Assembly: GCA_045595705.1 (NCBI GenBank)
Contig: JAZOBA010000019.1
Location: 1 to 37,120, forward strand
Reading direction: 5' to 3'
DNA: 37,120 nucleotides
Origin: JAJPXI01 sp045595705
GTDB taxonomy: Bacteria > Bacillota > Clostridia > Oscillospirales > Oscillospiraceae
In this document: in pieces, positions 24,864-32,459 of the stretch
Numbering within the stretch: the stretch's first letter is position 1
Layout: the number at the start of each line of letters is the position of its first letter
Translations under genes and position numbers: made by a program
Notes under the pieces: generated by a model
Databases searched by the model: none
The model's input: the letters and a program-made list of their open reading frames with translations, nothing else
Told to the model about the DNA's origin: nothing

Positions 24864-26795
24864 TTACAGAAAGATCACGCACAGCACGAGAGCCACCGCA
24901 ATGGCGGCCACACCGTACAGAGTATAGTCATTGACCACACCGCTGTGCCAGTCGTGCATGAAGCTGAAATATTTGCGCCAGTTGTGCTTGAATCCCCAGA
25001 ACAGGTCGCTTCCGCCCACCTGAGAGAAGGATGCCTTCTCACCGGAGAAGAAGGAGTCGTACTTGGGGTCCAATTCCTCACCCTCGGCAAGTTCACTTTG
25101 CGCAGACGCTTTGCCCTTGCCGGCATTTCCGATGACCGACACAAGGCAGACCGCCAGAGTCACGCCCACCAGCAGAAGCAGCCAGTTGATGGGATCCCAG
25201 CTGCCGATATAGGTCAGCAACCCGGGATTCGAGCCGGCAATGCCGTGCTGAGCCGCATAGCCGCTGCCCATGGCGCTGTCAATGTAGCCAACGACGTTCA
25301 TGGCTGCGTTGGCGGCCGGCTCAAGCAGCCACTTGCGCACCTGTCCGGGGAACAGACCGGTAACCACACAAAGTGCGGCCAAAATCCACATGGGGATACG
25401 CATGCCCAGGGACACTTCCTGCACATCGTTATACTTTGCGGGCAACTGACCGAAAAAGACGCTCTGGGCTACCTTGATGAAGGAGGCCAGCGTCAGCACG
25501 CTGGTCAGCAGAGCTGCCACGCAGACGATGATGAAGAAGAAATTGCCGCTTTCGGCGCCCTTTTCAAAGGCAGCCTGATAAATCATCCACTTGGAGGCAA
25601 AGCCGTTGAAGGGGGGCAGGCCGCTGATGGAGGCGGCGCCGATCAGGAACAGGACTGTGGTGCGGGGCATCCGCTTGGACAGGCCGCCCAAATCGTCCAG
25701 ATCAAGAGAGCCGGTAGCGTGCTGCACGGCGCCGGCCGTCAGGAACAGCAGTCCTTTGAAAATGGTGTGGTTCATGGCATGGTACAGGCCGGCGGACAGA
25801 CCCAGCAGAGAGCCCAGACCCACCACGGTGATTACGTAACCCACCTGAGAGATGGAGTGGAAAGCCAGCAGACGCTTGAAGTTGTGCTGGTTGAAGGCCA
25901 TGGTAACGCATACAAACATGCTGATGGCGCCCACGGCGGTGACAAAATACTGGACAAAGGGCTGATCCATGTTCTGATACAGGGCATAGATCAGACGGAC
26001 GATGCCGTACACACCGCACTTGGTCAGCACGCCCGAGATCATCAGAGAGATGGAGGCGGGAGCCACGGCGTGGGCATCAGCGGCCAGCGGATGGAAGGGA
26101 AACAGGAACGCCTTGGTGCCAAATCCCACGAACAGGAAACCAAAGGCGGCAACGGTCACCGCGTTCATATTGCCGGGGATCAGGGCGGCAATCTGTGCCA
26201 GATTCAGGGTGTGCAGTTGGGAGTAGATCAAAGCAATACCCACCAGCACGGCAGTGGAGCCGAGGGAGCCCACCACAAGGTACTTGAATGCGCCTTCCAG
26301 TGCACCCTCATAGTTGGTGCGGAAGGCGGTCAGTGCGACAGCCGTGAAGGTCATGATCTCGATCATGACGAAGATATTGAACAAATCGCCGCTCATGACC
26401 AGGCCCAGCACCGAGCCGGACAGCATCAGAAACAGGGTGTAAAAGTTGACCAGACTGTCATCGTGCTTCATGTAGGTGAACGAGTACACGCCCGAGACGA
26501 ATACCGCCACCACAACGATCAGCGCAAAAAACAGGGACAGAGCGTCCACTTCCAGGCTGATACCAATGGCCCAGCCCTCCACAGGCTCCCAGCCGCCCAT
26601 CCAGTAGGCAATGACATTGCCGTCCAGCAGAACCGGCTTAATCAGGCAGAAGGTCAGTACCAGAGCGACGGTCATGGACAAAAAGACCACAATGTGGCGA
26701 ACCGTTTCATTGCGGCGGCCGACCAGCGAGGTGATAAAGGCTCCCAGAAACAGGGCCATGACGGCCAGAATGGGGAAATGAGTCATAAATTCCAT
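24864..26795 (-). CDS. mbhH: MrpD/NuoL-like ion-translocating subunit with C-terminal extension (MbhH, possibly fused to MbhI)
   Basis: A 643-residue antiporter-like protein with about 14 membrane helices in the core. Motifs include MIEIMTFTAVALTAFR with the helix-5 Glu, KAFLFPFHPLAADAHAVAP with the helix-7 Lys, a second Lys in MISGVLTKCGVY, and YHAMNHTIFKGLLFL. From about residue 534 an extra segment runs to the end: a helix (538-557), a charged soluble stretch of ~65 residues containing GSDLFWGFKHNWRKYF, and a last helix (624-643). That layout resembles the separate small subunit MbhI of archaeal Mbh, for which no other gene is present. It overlaps mrpC by one base (TGATG). Confidence 0.9.
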   Translation of the reverse strand: MEFMTHFPILAVMALFLGAFITSLVGRRNETVRHIVVFLSMTVALVLTFCLIKPVLLDGNVIAYWMGGWEPVEGWAIGISLEVDALSLFFALIVVVAVFVSGVYSFTYMKHDDSLVNFYTLFLMLSGSVLGLVMSGDLFNIFVMIEIMTFTAVALTAFRTNYEGALEGAFKYLVVGSLGSTAVLVGIALIYSQLHTLNLAQIAALIPGNMNAVTVAAFGFLFVGFGTKAFLFPFHPLAADAHAVAPASISLMISGVLTKCGVYGIVRLIYALYQNMDQPFVQYFVTAVGAISMFVCVTMAFNQHNFKRLLAFHSISQVGYVITVVGLGSLLGLSAGLYHAMNHTIFKGLLFLTAGAVQHATGSLDLDDLGGLSKRMPRTTVLFLIGAASISGLPPFNGFASKWMIYQAAFEKGAESGNFFFIIVCVAALLTSVLTLASFIKVAQSVFFGQLPAKYNDVQEVSLGMRIPMWILAALCVVTGLFPGQVRKWLLEPAANAAMNVVGYIDSAMGSGYAAQHGIAGSNPGLLTYIGSWDPINWLLLLVGVTLAVCLVSVIGNAGKGKASAQSELAEGEELDPKYDSFFSGEKASFSQVGGSDLFWGFKHNWRKYFSFMHDWHSGVVNDYTLYGVAAIAVALVLCVIFL

Positions 26796-27145
26796 CAGCC
26801 TCTCAACCTCCTGACTTCACCGGAATCGAGAGTGCCGTACTGTTCCTTGATCTTGATGATCAGGCTCAGGGTCATGGCGGTCATACAGGCACCGATGACG
26901 ATGGACGTCAGGGTCAGTGCCTGAGGGATGGGGTCCACAAAGAAACTGTCACGGGACAGTTCGGAAATGGTGAAAATGGGGGCAGTACCGCCGGGATTGA
27001 ATCCAACCGAGACAATCAGCAGGTTGACGCCGTAGTCCACCAGCCCCATGCCGATGCAGATTTTGATCAGATTCTTCTTGGCAACCATGCAGTAAATGCC
27101 CAGCGCCATCAGCAGGAAAGATACGATGTAATTGCATGCAATCAT
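26795..27145 (-). CDS. mbhG: MrpC/NuoK-like subunit (MbhG)
   Basis: A 116-residue protein with three membrane helices. The segments LLMALGIYCMVAKKNLIKICIGMGLVDYGVNLLIVSVGF and DPIPQALTLTSIVIG are characteristic of MrpC, the NuoK homologue of Mrp antiporters. It belongs to the Na+/H+ antiporter module. It overlaps mrpB by ATGA and the MrpD-like gene by one base. Confidence 0.93.
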   Translation of the reverse strand: MIACNYIVSFLLMALGIYCMVAKKNLIKICIGMGLVDYGVNLLIVSVGFNPGGTAPIFTISELSRDSFFVDPIPQALTLTSIVIGACMTAMTLSLIIKIKEQYGTLDSGEVRRLRG

Positions 27146-27582
27146 ACCTCACCCTCCTTATCTTCGCCGTCCAGAAGGCTGAGCATCATGATCAGCAGAC
27201 AGATAATGCCGCCCATGACGTGGTAACCCACGGCATGGTTCATCAGAATGCTGGTGTCGATCCGGTGTCCCGCAAAAACGAAGTTGAAGCAAAAACCCAG
27301 TCCGGCAAACACGCCGATCAAGGCGATCACCACATAGAGGATCTCAGCAACCGTCTCACTGCTATGGAGTTTATGCTCGCTGAAGATCTTGCGCACCCGG
27401 GCACTGCCGTAGCCCAGAAAGACCAGCAGAATGGCGCTGGCAATCAGAACGCCGCCCTGAAAGCCGCCACCGGGGCTCAGATGGCCGTGAAGCACCACAT
27501 AGCAGCCAAACACGCAGGCCAGAGGCAGAAACAGGTCGGAGGCGCACTTAACAATAACCGACTTTTTCTTGAATTTTTTCAT
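27142..27582 (-). CDS. mbhF: MrpB-like subunit (MbhF)
   Basis: A 146-residue protein with four predicted helices. The loop HGHLSPGGGFQGGV is diagnostic for MrpB (MnhB). It lies in the usual Mrp order and overlaps both neighbours by ATGA, which implies translational coupling. Confidence 0.93.
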   Translation of the reverse strand: MKKFKKKSVIVKCASDLFLPLACVFGCYVVLHGHLSPGGGFQGGVLIASAILLVFLGYGSARVRKIFSEHKLHSSETVAEILYVVIALIGVFAGLGFCFNFVFAGHRIDTSILMNHAVGYHVMGGIICLLIMMLSLLDGEDKEGEV

Positions 27583-27944
27583 TCCTGCGCCTCCTCTCCA
27601 TGGTTTTTCTTGGTGACTTTTCGCAGAATGGCCAGACAGCCGGCAATGGCGGCAATCAGAATAAAGCTTTCGCCCAGCGTGTCATAGCCACGGAAGTTAA
27701 AGACTACGCTGAACACCACGTTGTCGGCTGCGGTCTTGTCCAGATTTTCATTGACAATGACCGAAGCGGCGCCGTCCGCCGTGCTGTTGTCGTAATCGGA
27801 GGGATTTTCGTACAGATCAATCAGGTCCAGATGGGATCCGTCATAGGTGGGCTCACTGCCCGCCATCTCCACGGCGGCCCAGATTCCGCACACCAAAATA
27901 ACCGCAAGGGAAATAGCCAGAACGATCTTTTTGGTCTTGCTCAT
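27579..27944 (-). CDS. mbhE: MrpA C-terminal-type subunit (MbhE)
   Basis: A 121-residue protein. One helix near the N-terminus, an outside acidic stretch, and then VVFNFRGYDTLGESFILIAAI, which matches the end of MrpA and the separate MbhE subunit. It is one of the two small genes that replace the MrpA C-terminus here. ATGA overlaps occur on both sides. Confidence 0.88.
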   Translation of the reverse strand: MSKTKKIVLAISLAVILVCGIWAAVEMAGSEPTYDGSHLDLIDLYENPSDYDNSTADGAASVIVNENLDKTAADNVVFSVVFNFRGYDTLGESFILIAAIAGCLAILRKVTKKNHGEEAQE

Positions 27945-28204
27945 TCCTGCTCCTCCTTCCCTCGGTTCACCTTGCGCAAAGCGATGATGAACAATACGGT
28001 GGAAAGAACCGCGCCCACGCTGGCCTCAGCAATAGCCACGTCGGGGGCCTGCAGCAGCAGGAAGTCCAGCGCAATAAAGGAACCGGTGGCACCCAGCGCG
28101 ATGACGCTGTCCAGCAGCTTTTTCGCCTGAACCGCAACAACGGCCGAAGCAAGGGCACCCAAAAGACCTACCGTGTTGAGAACAACAATCAAAATACCAT
28201 TCAT
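27941..28204 (-). CDS. mbhD: MrpA DUF4040-type subunit (MbhD)
   Basis: An 87-residue, three-helix protein. ALGATGSFIALDFLLLQAPDVAIAEASVGA is the DUF4040 segment of MrpA, found as the separate subunit MbhD in Mbh hydrogenases. The start at 28204 overlaps the mrpG stop (ATGA); longer in-frame sequence upstream lies inside mrpG and is rejected. Confidence 0.9.
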   Translation of the reverse strand: MNGILIVVLNTVGLLGALASAVVAVQAKKLLDSVIALGATGSFIALDFLLLQAPDVAIAEASVGAVLSTVLFIIALRKVNRGKEEQE

Positions 28205-28545
28205 TCCGGCTGGTCCTCCTTGTAGTCGTCCATCACCAGATCCTTGCCCGGCTTGACGCCGCCCTTGTAGGCGCCCTTGATCAGAGCATGGTTGGAAATG
28301 GGGTTGGTGCCCATCACCATCAGCAAAATCAAAGCCAGCTTGATACAGGTGGATACACCCAAGCCATGTGCAATGGCATAGATGATGCCTGCAGCTATCA
28401 AACAAATGGTGCCCAGGCTGGCAATACAGGTGGAGGCCTGCAGGCGGCCATATACATCAGGCATACGGTGCACGCCGATCACACCGACCAGACAGAAAAA
28501 CAGGCCGACAGCCAGCAGGATGTACATAATGATATCAACAACCAT
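28201..28545 (-). CDS. mbhC: MrpG-like subunit (MbhC)
   Basis: A 114-residue protein with three helices. GVIGVHRMPDVYGRLQAST and LMVMGTNPISNHALIKGAY match MrpG (MnhG). It follows mrpF by 2 bases and overlaps mbhD by ATGA. A C-terminal acidic tail is presumably cytoplasmic. Confidence 0.92.
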   Translation of the reverse strand: MVVDIIMYILLAVGLFFCLVGVIGVHRMPDVYGRLQASTCIASLGTICLIAAGIIYAIAHGLGVSTCIKLALILLMVMGTNPISNHALIKGAYKGGVKPGKDLVMDDYKEDQPE

Positions 28546-28547
28546 GC

Positions 28548-28802
28548 TTACATCCTCCCTTCCATATAGCGGCCCACAAAAACGGTGCCCACAAAGCCCA
28601 GCAGGGCAACTACCAGCGCGATGTCCAGATAGATGCCGCGGCCGGTGTACAGAGAATACAGTGCCAGACCAAGCGCCAGAAGCAGGTCCAGCGCATCCAG
28701 CGCGCAGATACGGTCAGCCGAGGTGGGACCGCGGAAGATCCGGTAGATCAGCGCAACAGCCAGCACGGCCAGAACAATAGCGGCGATCAGCAGTGCAGTC
28801 AT
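28548..28802 (-). CDS. mbhB: MrpF-like subunit (MbhB)
   Basis: An 84-residue, three-helix protein. RIFRGPTSADRICALDAL and IALVVALLGFVGTVFVGRYMEG match MrpF. The start MTALLIAA at 28802 has GGGAGG upstream and overlaps mrpE by ATGA; a slightly longer frame lacks a site. Confidence 0.92.
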   Translation of the reverse strand: MTALLIAAIVLAVLAVALIYRIFRGPTSADRICALDALDLLLALGLALYSLYTGRGIYLDIALVVALLGFVGTVFVGRYMEGRM

Positions 28803-29341
28803 TTCCAAATCCTCCCGATCCACTTCTCCATAGTTCCCTTAATGGCTTCGCCGGCCTTGTCGCGGTCGGTCTCGGCCACATCGATCCAATGGATGTAGTA
28901 ATAATTTTTACCCTCATCATCCTCGGCTACATCCATGGTAATGGTGCCGGGGGTCAGGGTAATACAGTTGCTGACCATGGCAAGGCCGTAGGCGCAAGTG
29001 GGTTTCTCCCCGGCAGGGACGCGGATGATGCCCGGCTTGAAGTCCTTCATGTTGCGGCTGAGTACGATGCCGGCCATGCTCACATTTGCCTTGATGATTT
29101 CCCACAGGAAAATGATGACGCAGTAGAAAATCAGCACGGCCAGACGAACCGGGTTGTACAGGTAAAAGGCACGGTTGTGAATCAGAAAGCGGGAAGAAAA
29201 TCCAGACACGACAGCGGCAATGATCACACCGAGAATCAACTCACGGGGTGCCACCGACCAGACCAGCAGCATCCAGAACAGCAGGCAGAAAATAAAGGTG
29301 GACAACCATGCGCAGAATCTATTGGCAGTCACGAAAAGCAT
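28799..29341 (-). CDS. mbhA: MrpE-like subunit (MbhA)
   Basis: A 180-residue protein. Two or three hydrophobic segments near the N-terminus are followed by a cytoplasmic domain with LSRNMKDFKPGIIRVP, TLTPGTITMDV and YYIHWIDV, typical of MrpE. The start is uncertain: ATG 29341 abuts AAGGAAGGAG, while a GTG three codons later (29332) has the better 9-base spacing. Either start lies inside the end of hypB. It opens the run of Mrp-type genes. Confidence 0.9.
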   Translation of the reverse strand: MLFVTANRFCAWLSTFIFCLLFWMLLVWSVAPRELILGVIIAAVVSGFSSRFLIHNRAFYLYNPVRLAVLIFYCVIIFLWEIIKANVSMAGIVLSRNMKDFKPGIIRVPAGEKPTCAYGLAMVSNCITLTPGTITMDVAEDDEGKNYYYIHWIDVAETDRDKAGEAIKGTMEKWIGRIWK

Positions 29342-30002
29342 CTCCTTCCTTGATGTAATGGTCAATTTGGCTTCCGATCCACTCGGCAAGCTCGTCCAGT
29401 CCGGTGCCGTCCCGGCTGGATACACGGAAAATCCGGACATTGGGGTTGACTCCCCGGGCGGCACGTTCCACGCGCGCATCGTCAAAATCAAAATAATCCT
29501 TCAGGTCATATTTGTTCAGAGCCAGCGCGTGAGAGGTGGCAAACATCAAGGGGTATTTCTCCACCTTGTCATCCCCTTCCGGGATGCTTAGAAGCGCAAG
29601 GCGGAAGTGCTCGCCGATGTTGAACTCGGCAGGACAGACCAGATTGCCGATGTTCTCCACAAAGATGACATCGAGTCCGTCCAGATCGAACTCAGGGAGC
29701 ATCTTCTGGATGCTCATGGCCTCAATATGGCAGGCGCCGTCGGTGTCGATCTGGGTAACAGGCAGGCCCAGAGCATGGATGGTCTCGGCGTCGATTTTTC
29801 CGGCAATGTCCCCTTCGATGACACCAATGCGGTACTTGTGGCGCAGGCGCTCGATCAGGGAGATCAGCGTGGTGGTTTTTCCGGCGCCGGGAGAACCCAT
29901 CACATTGATCAGACAGACACGGTGTGCGGCCAGCTCTGCCTTGACGGCATCGCTGACATCCTCATTCCACGCCATGACTTGATGCATGACTTTAATTTCC
30001 AT
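29319..30002 (-). CDS. hypB: Nickel-insertion GTPase HypB
   Basis: A 227-residue GTPase: Walker A GSPGAGKTTT, GDIAGKIDAETI, FVENIGNLVCPAEF and NKYDL. It lacks the N-terminal cysteine or histidine-rich nickel-storage region of some HypB proteins. It works with HypA to load nickel into the large subunit. GGAGG inside the end of hypA is about 10 bases before ATG 30002. It overlaps the MrpE-like gene by about 23 bases. Confidence 0.97.
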   Translation of the reverse strand: MEIKVMHQVMAWNEDVSDAVKAELAAHRVCLINVMGSPGAGKTTTLISLIERLRHKYRIGVIEGDIAGKIDAETIHALGLPVTQIDTDGACHIEAMSIQKMLPEFDLDGLDVIFVENIGNLVCPAEFNIGEHFRLALLSIPEGDDKVEKYPLMFATSHALALNKYDLKDYFDFDDARVERAARGVNPNVRIFRVSSRDGTGLDELAEWIGSQIDHYIKEGDAFRDCQ

Positions 30003-30005
30003 GGA

Positions 30006-30347
30006 TTATTCAACCTCCATGCTTTCGATATAAAACTCCCTGCCCTGAATGAGCTTCAGGTCGGTACTGCCGCAGAGGGGACAGCTGACATGGAGCCGCT
30101 CGATCTCGTTTTCCTTGCCGCAGGTGTTGCAGTGAATGACGACGGGCAGACGGCGGATATCCAGCACGGCACCTTCGGCAACGGTGTCCTTGCTGATCAC
30201 GTCAAAATAGTATTGGATGCACTGCGGCACCACACCGGAGTACTCCCCCAGCATAATGCGCACCGACTGCACCTTTTTTGCGTCATGCTCCCGGGCGGCT
30301 TTTTTTGCAATGTCCAGAATGCTCTGGGTAATGGCCAGTTCGTGCAT
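30006..30347 (-). CDS. hypA: Nickel metallochaperone HypA
   Basis: A 113-residue protein. MHELAITQSIL supplies His 2 for nickel. The zinc site is formed by CNTC and CPLC. It begins 3 bases after the large-subunit stop, so nickel delivery is coupled to the enzyme it serves. Length and motifs are normal. Confidence 0.97.
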   Translation of the reverse strand: MHELAITQSILDIAKKAAREHDAKKVQSVRIMLGEYSGVVPQCIQYYFDVISKDTVAEGAVLDIRRLPVVIHCNTCGKENEIERLHVSCPLCGSTDLKLIQGREFYIESMEVE

Positions 30348-30350
30348 AAC

Positions 30351-31433
30351 TCAGCGGTCCAGACAGGAGAAACAGGGATCGATGGAAGCCACGATCAGGC
30401 CCGCATCGGCCACGGTGTTCCCCTTGAGCATAACAGGAACGGTGGGAGCGTTCTTGAAGGTGGGAACGTGCAGGCTCAGACGGTAGTTAGTCAGACCGCC
30501 GTCGGTGACCACCTTGTACACCAGATGACCGCGGGGCGCCTCATGGCGGGCAACAAACTCGCCCGCGGGCACCTTGGGGATCTTGTTACCCAGATTAATG
30601 GGGCCTTCGGGCAGCAGATCCACCGCCTGACGGATAATCTTGATGCTCTCGTAGATTTCCAGCACACGGACCACCACACGGGCGTACACATCGCAGGAGG
30701 TCTGTACGGGAACGGCAAACTCAAAATCCTGGTAGGAGGAATAGGGCGCATCCCGGCGCACATCCATGTCCACGCCGGAGGCTCTGGCGTGGGGTCCGAC
30801 AGCACCCAGACGGATGGCATCTTCGGTGGTCAGCACGCCAACACCCTTCGTGCGCATGGCCAGCGTCTTGTCGTGGGTCAGCCAGTGGGTCAGCGGAGCC
30901 ATCCGCTTTTCCAGCTCGTCCATGGCGTTGAGCAGATAACGACGCTTATCGTCATCCAGATCACGGCGGGCGCCGCCCACGATATTCATGGCATAGTTCA
31001 CACGGTTGCCGGTCAGATATTCCAGCGTGTCCATGGTGCCCTCACGGTCGTTCCAGCACTGCATGAAAAAGCTGTCATGTCCTACGATATGGCAGGCAAT
31101 GCCCAGCCACAGCAGATGGGAGTGAATGCGCTCCAGTTCCTCGATGATGACGCGGATATACTGGCCGCGCTTGGGGACCTCCATGCCGGCAATGTGCTCA
31201 ATGCACATGGCATAGGTCAGCGAGTGGGAGTGGGAGCAGATACCGCACACACGCTCCACCAGAACCAGCGTCTGAATAAAATTACGCTCCTGGGCCAGTT
31301 TCTCAATTCCGCGGTGATTGTAGCCGATAAACACCTCGGCATCGCTGATGGTTTCTCCATCCACCGTCAGCTTGGCATGAACGGGTTCTTCCAGCGCGGG
31401 ATGATAGGGGCCGATTGGAATGGTATAACTCAT
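30351..31433 (-). CDS. mbhL: [NiFe] hydrogenase large subunit, group 4 Mbh/Ech type
   Basis: A 360-residue catalytic subunit. Nickel ligands: Cys 63 and 66 in ERVCGICSHSH, and Cys 354 and 357 in the last residues DPCFSCLDR. The protein stops two residues after Cys 357 plus Leu, so it has no C-terminal propeptide for removal by an endopeptidase, and no such gene is seen nearby. PIGPYHPALEEP at the start and GYNHRGIEKL are usual for Ech/Mbh/NuoD relatives. It reduces protons to H2 (or the reverse) on the cytoplasmic side. GGAGG is 6 bases before ATG 31433. It leads the operon, with a consensus promoter upstream. Confidence 0.96.
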   Translation of the reverse strand: MSYTIPIGPYHPALEEPVHAKLTVDGETISDAEVFIGYNHRGIEKLAQERNFIQTLVLVERVCGICSHSHSLTYAMCIEHIAGMEVPKRGQYIRVIIEELERIHSHLLWLGIACHIVGHDSFFMQCWNDREGTMDTLEYLTGNRVNYAMNIVGGARRDLDDDKRRYLLNAMDELEKRMAPLTHWLTHDKTLAMRTKGVGVLTTEDAIRLGAVGPHARASGVDMDVRRDAPYSSYQDFEFAVPVQTSCDVYARVVVRVLEIYESIKIIRQAVDLLPEGPINLGNKIPKVPAGEFVARHEAPRGHLVYKVVTDGGLTNYRLSLHVPTFKNAPTVPVMLKGNTVADAGLIVASIDPCFSCLDR

Positions 31434-31482
31434 AATGACCTCCATTACAGCGACATAAAACGCCATTTTAAAGATTGTTAAA

Positions 31483-31511
31483 ATTGTATCATACAGCGCC
31501 ATATTCCGCAA
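31483..31511 (-). promoter_or_regulatory. Promoter of the hydrogenase operon
   Basis: On the minus strand TTGCGG (31511-31506), 17-base spacer, TACAAT (31488-31483), 49 bases before the large-subunit ATG. The AT-rich stretch 31512-31620 upstream has no gene; regulator sites may lie there but I see no clear palindrome. Confidence 0.66.
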
Positions 31512-31623
31512 TATTTTTGGGCTTTTCATATAAGAAAATTTTTGTAAATTATTTGCAGAATTCTGCCGAAAAATGCCCGTAAATTTTTAAACAAAAGGGC
31601 AGAAAAAACCGCCGTTCCCGCAT

Positions 31624-31664
31624 AAAACCGGGACTCGCTGCCAACGGCAGCGAGCCCCGGTTTT
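31624..31664 (-). terminator. Terminator of the amino-acid transporter operon
   Basis: A long GC-rich stem with one mismatch and a 3-base loop, roughly 31627-31661, just past the ATPase stop at 31680. Runs of A/T flank both sides, so it can end transcripts in either direction. It separates this operon from the hydrogenase promoter. Confidence 0.82.
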
Positions 31665-31679
31665 TCGCTTTGATTCAAT

Positions 31680-32459
31680 TTACAGAACCTTGGACAGAAA
31701 TTCCTTGGTGCGTTCTTCCTTGGGGTTGGCAAAAAATTCTTCGGGGGTATTCTCCTCCACGATTTTACCGTCAGCCATGAAGATCACGCGGTCGCCCACT
31801 TCCCGGGCGAAACCCATCTCATGGGTGACCACCACCATGGTCATGCCCTCGTGAGCCAGTTCCTTCATAACTTCCAGAACCTCGCCTACCATTTCGGGGT
31901 CCAGGGCCGAGGTGGGCTCGTCAAAGAGCATGACCTCAGGCTCCATGCAAAGGGCGCGGACAATGGCCACACGCTGCTTCTGGCCGCCCGAAAGCTGAAT
32001 GGGATAGGCCCCCGCGCGATCCGCCAGACCGACACGCTCCAGCAGCGCCATGGCCTGCGCTTCAGCCTCTTCCTTTTTGACACCCTTGACCTGAACGGGC
32101 GCAAGGGTCATGTTGTCCAGAATGGTCATATGGGGGAACAGATTGAAATGCTGGAACACCATGCCCATCTTCTGGCGATGCTCATCGATGTTCAGCTTGA
32201 CCATCTTGCCCTTTTCGTTGGGGATCTTCTTCTTGGTAATATCCACGCCATTGAAGATGATTTCGCCGCCGGTGGGCTCTTCCATCAGATTCAGACTGCG
32301 CAGAAAGGTGGACTTACCGGAACCGGAGGGACCGATAACCACGACCACTTCGCCCTTGCGGATTTCGGCATCCACGCCGTCCAGCGCCTTGATTTCGCCC
32401 TTATTGAAATACTTTTTCAGTCCGTTTACCCGGATGAGGACATTATCGTTTGTTGCCAC
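31680..32459 (-). CDS. Polar amino-acid ABC transporter ATP-binding protein (GlnQ type)
   Basis: A 259-residue ATPase. Walker A GPSGSGKS at 43-50, LSGGQKQRVAIVRAL, VMLFDEPTSALDPEMVGEV and VVVTHEM are typical of amino-acid importers. Between NGVDIT and KMGMVFQ there are about 12 more residues than in most GlnQ proteins (KKKIPNEKGKMVKL region). The start is GTG at 32459, with AAGGAG 8 bases upstream; it overlaps the permease gene by 17 bases. It powers uptake through the permease just upstream. Confidence 0.93.
   Translation of the reverse strand: MATNDNVLIRVNGLKKYFNKGEIKALDGVDAEIRKGEVVVVIGPSGSGKSTFLRSLNLMEEPTGGEIIFNGVDITKKKIPNEKGKMVKLNIDEHRQKMGMVFQHFNLFPHMTILDNMTLAPVQVKGVKKEEAEAQAMALLERVGLADRAGAYPIQLSGGQKQRVAIVRALCMEPEVMLFDEPTSALDPEMVGEVLEVMKELAHEGMTMVVVTHEMGFAREVGDRVIFMADGKIVEENTPEEFFANPKEERTKEFLSKVL

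Noticed and set aside
23426..31433. Interpretation as respiratory complex I or as a Mbs-type sulfane reductase
   Set aside because: All four nickel-ligand cysteines and the full Hyp set are present, and NuoE/F/G-like genes are absent; complex I and Mbs lack the nickel site.
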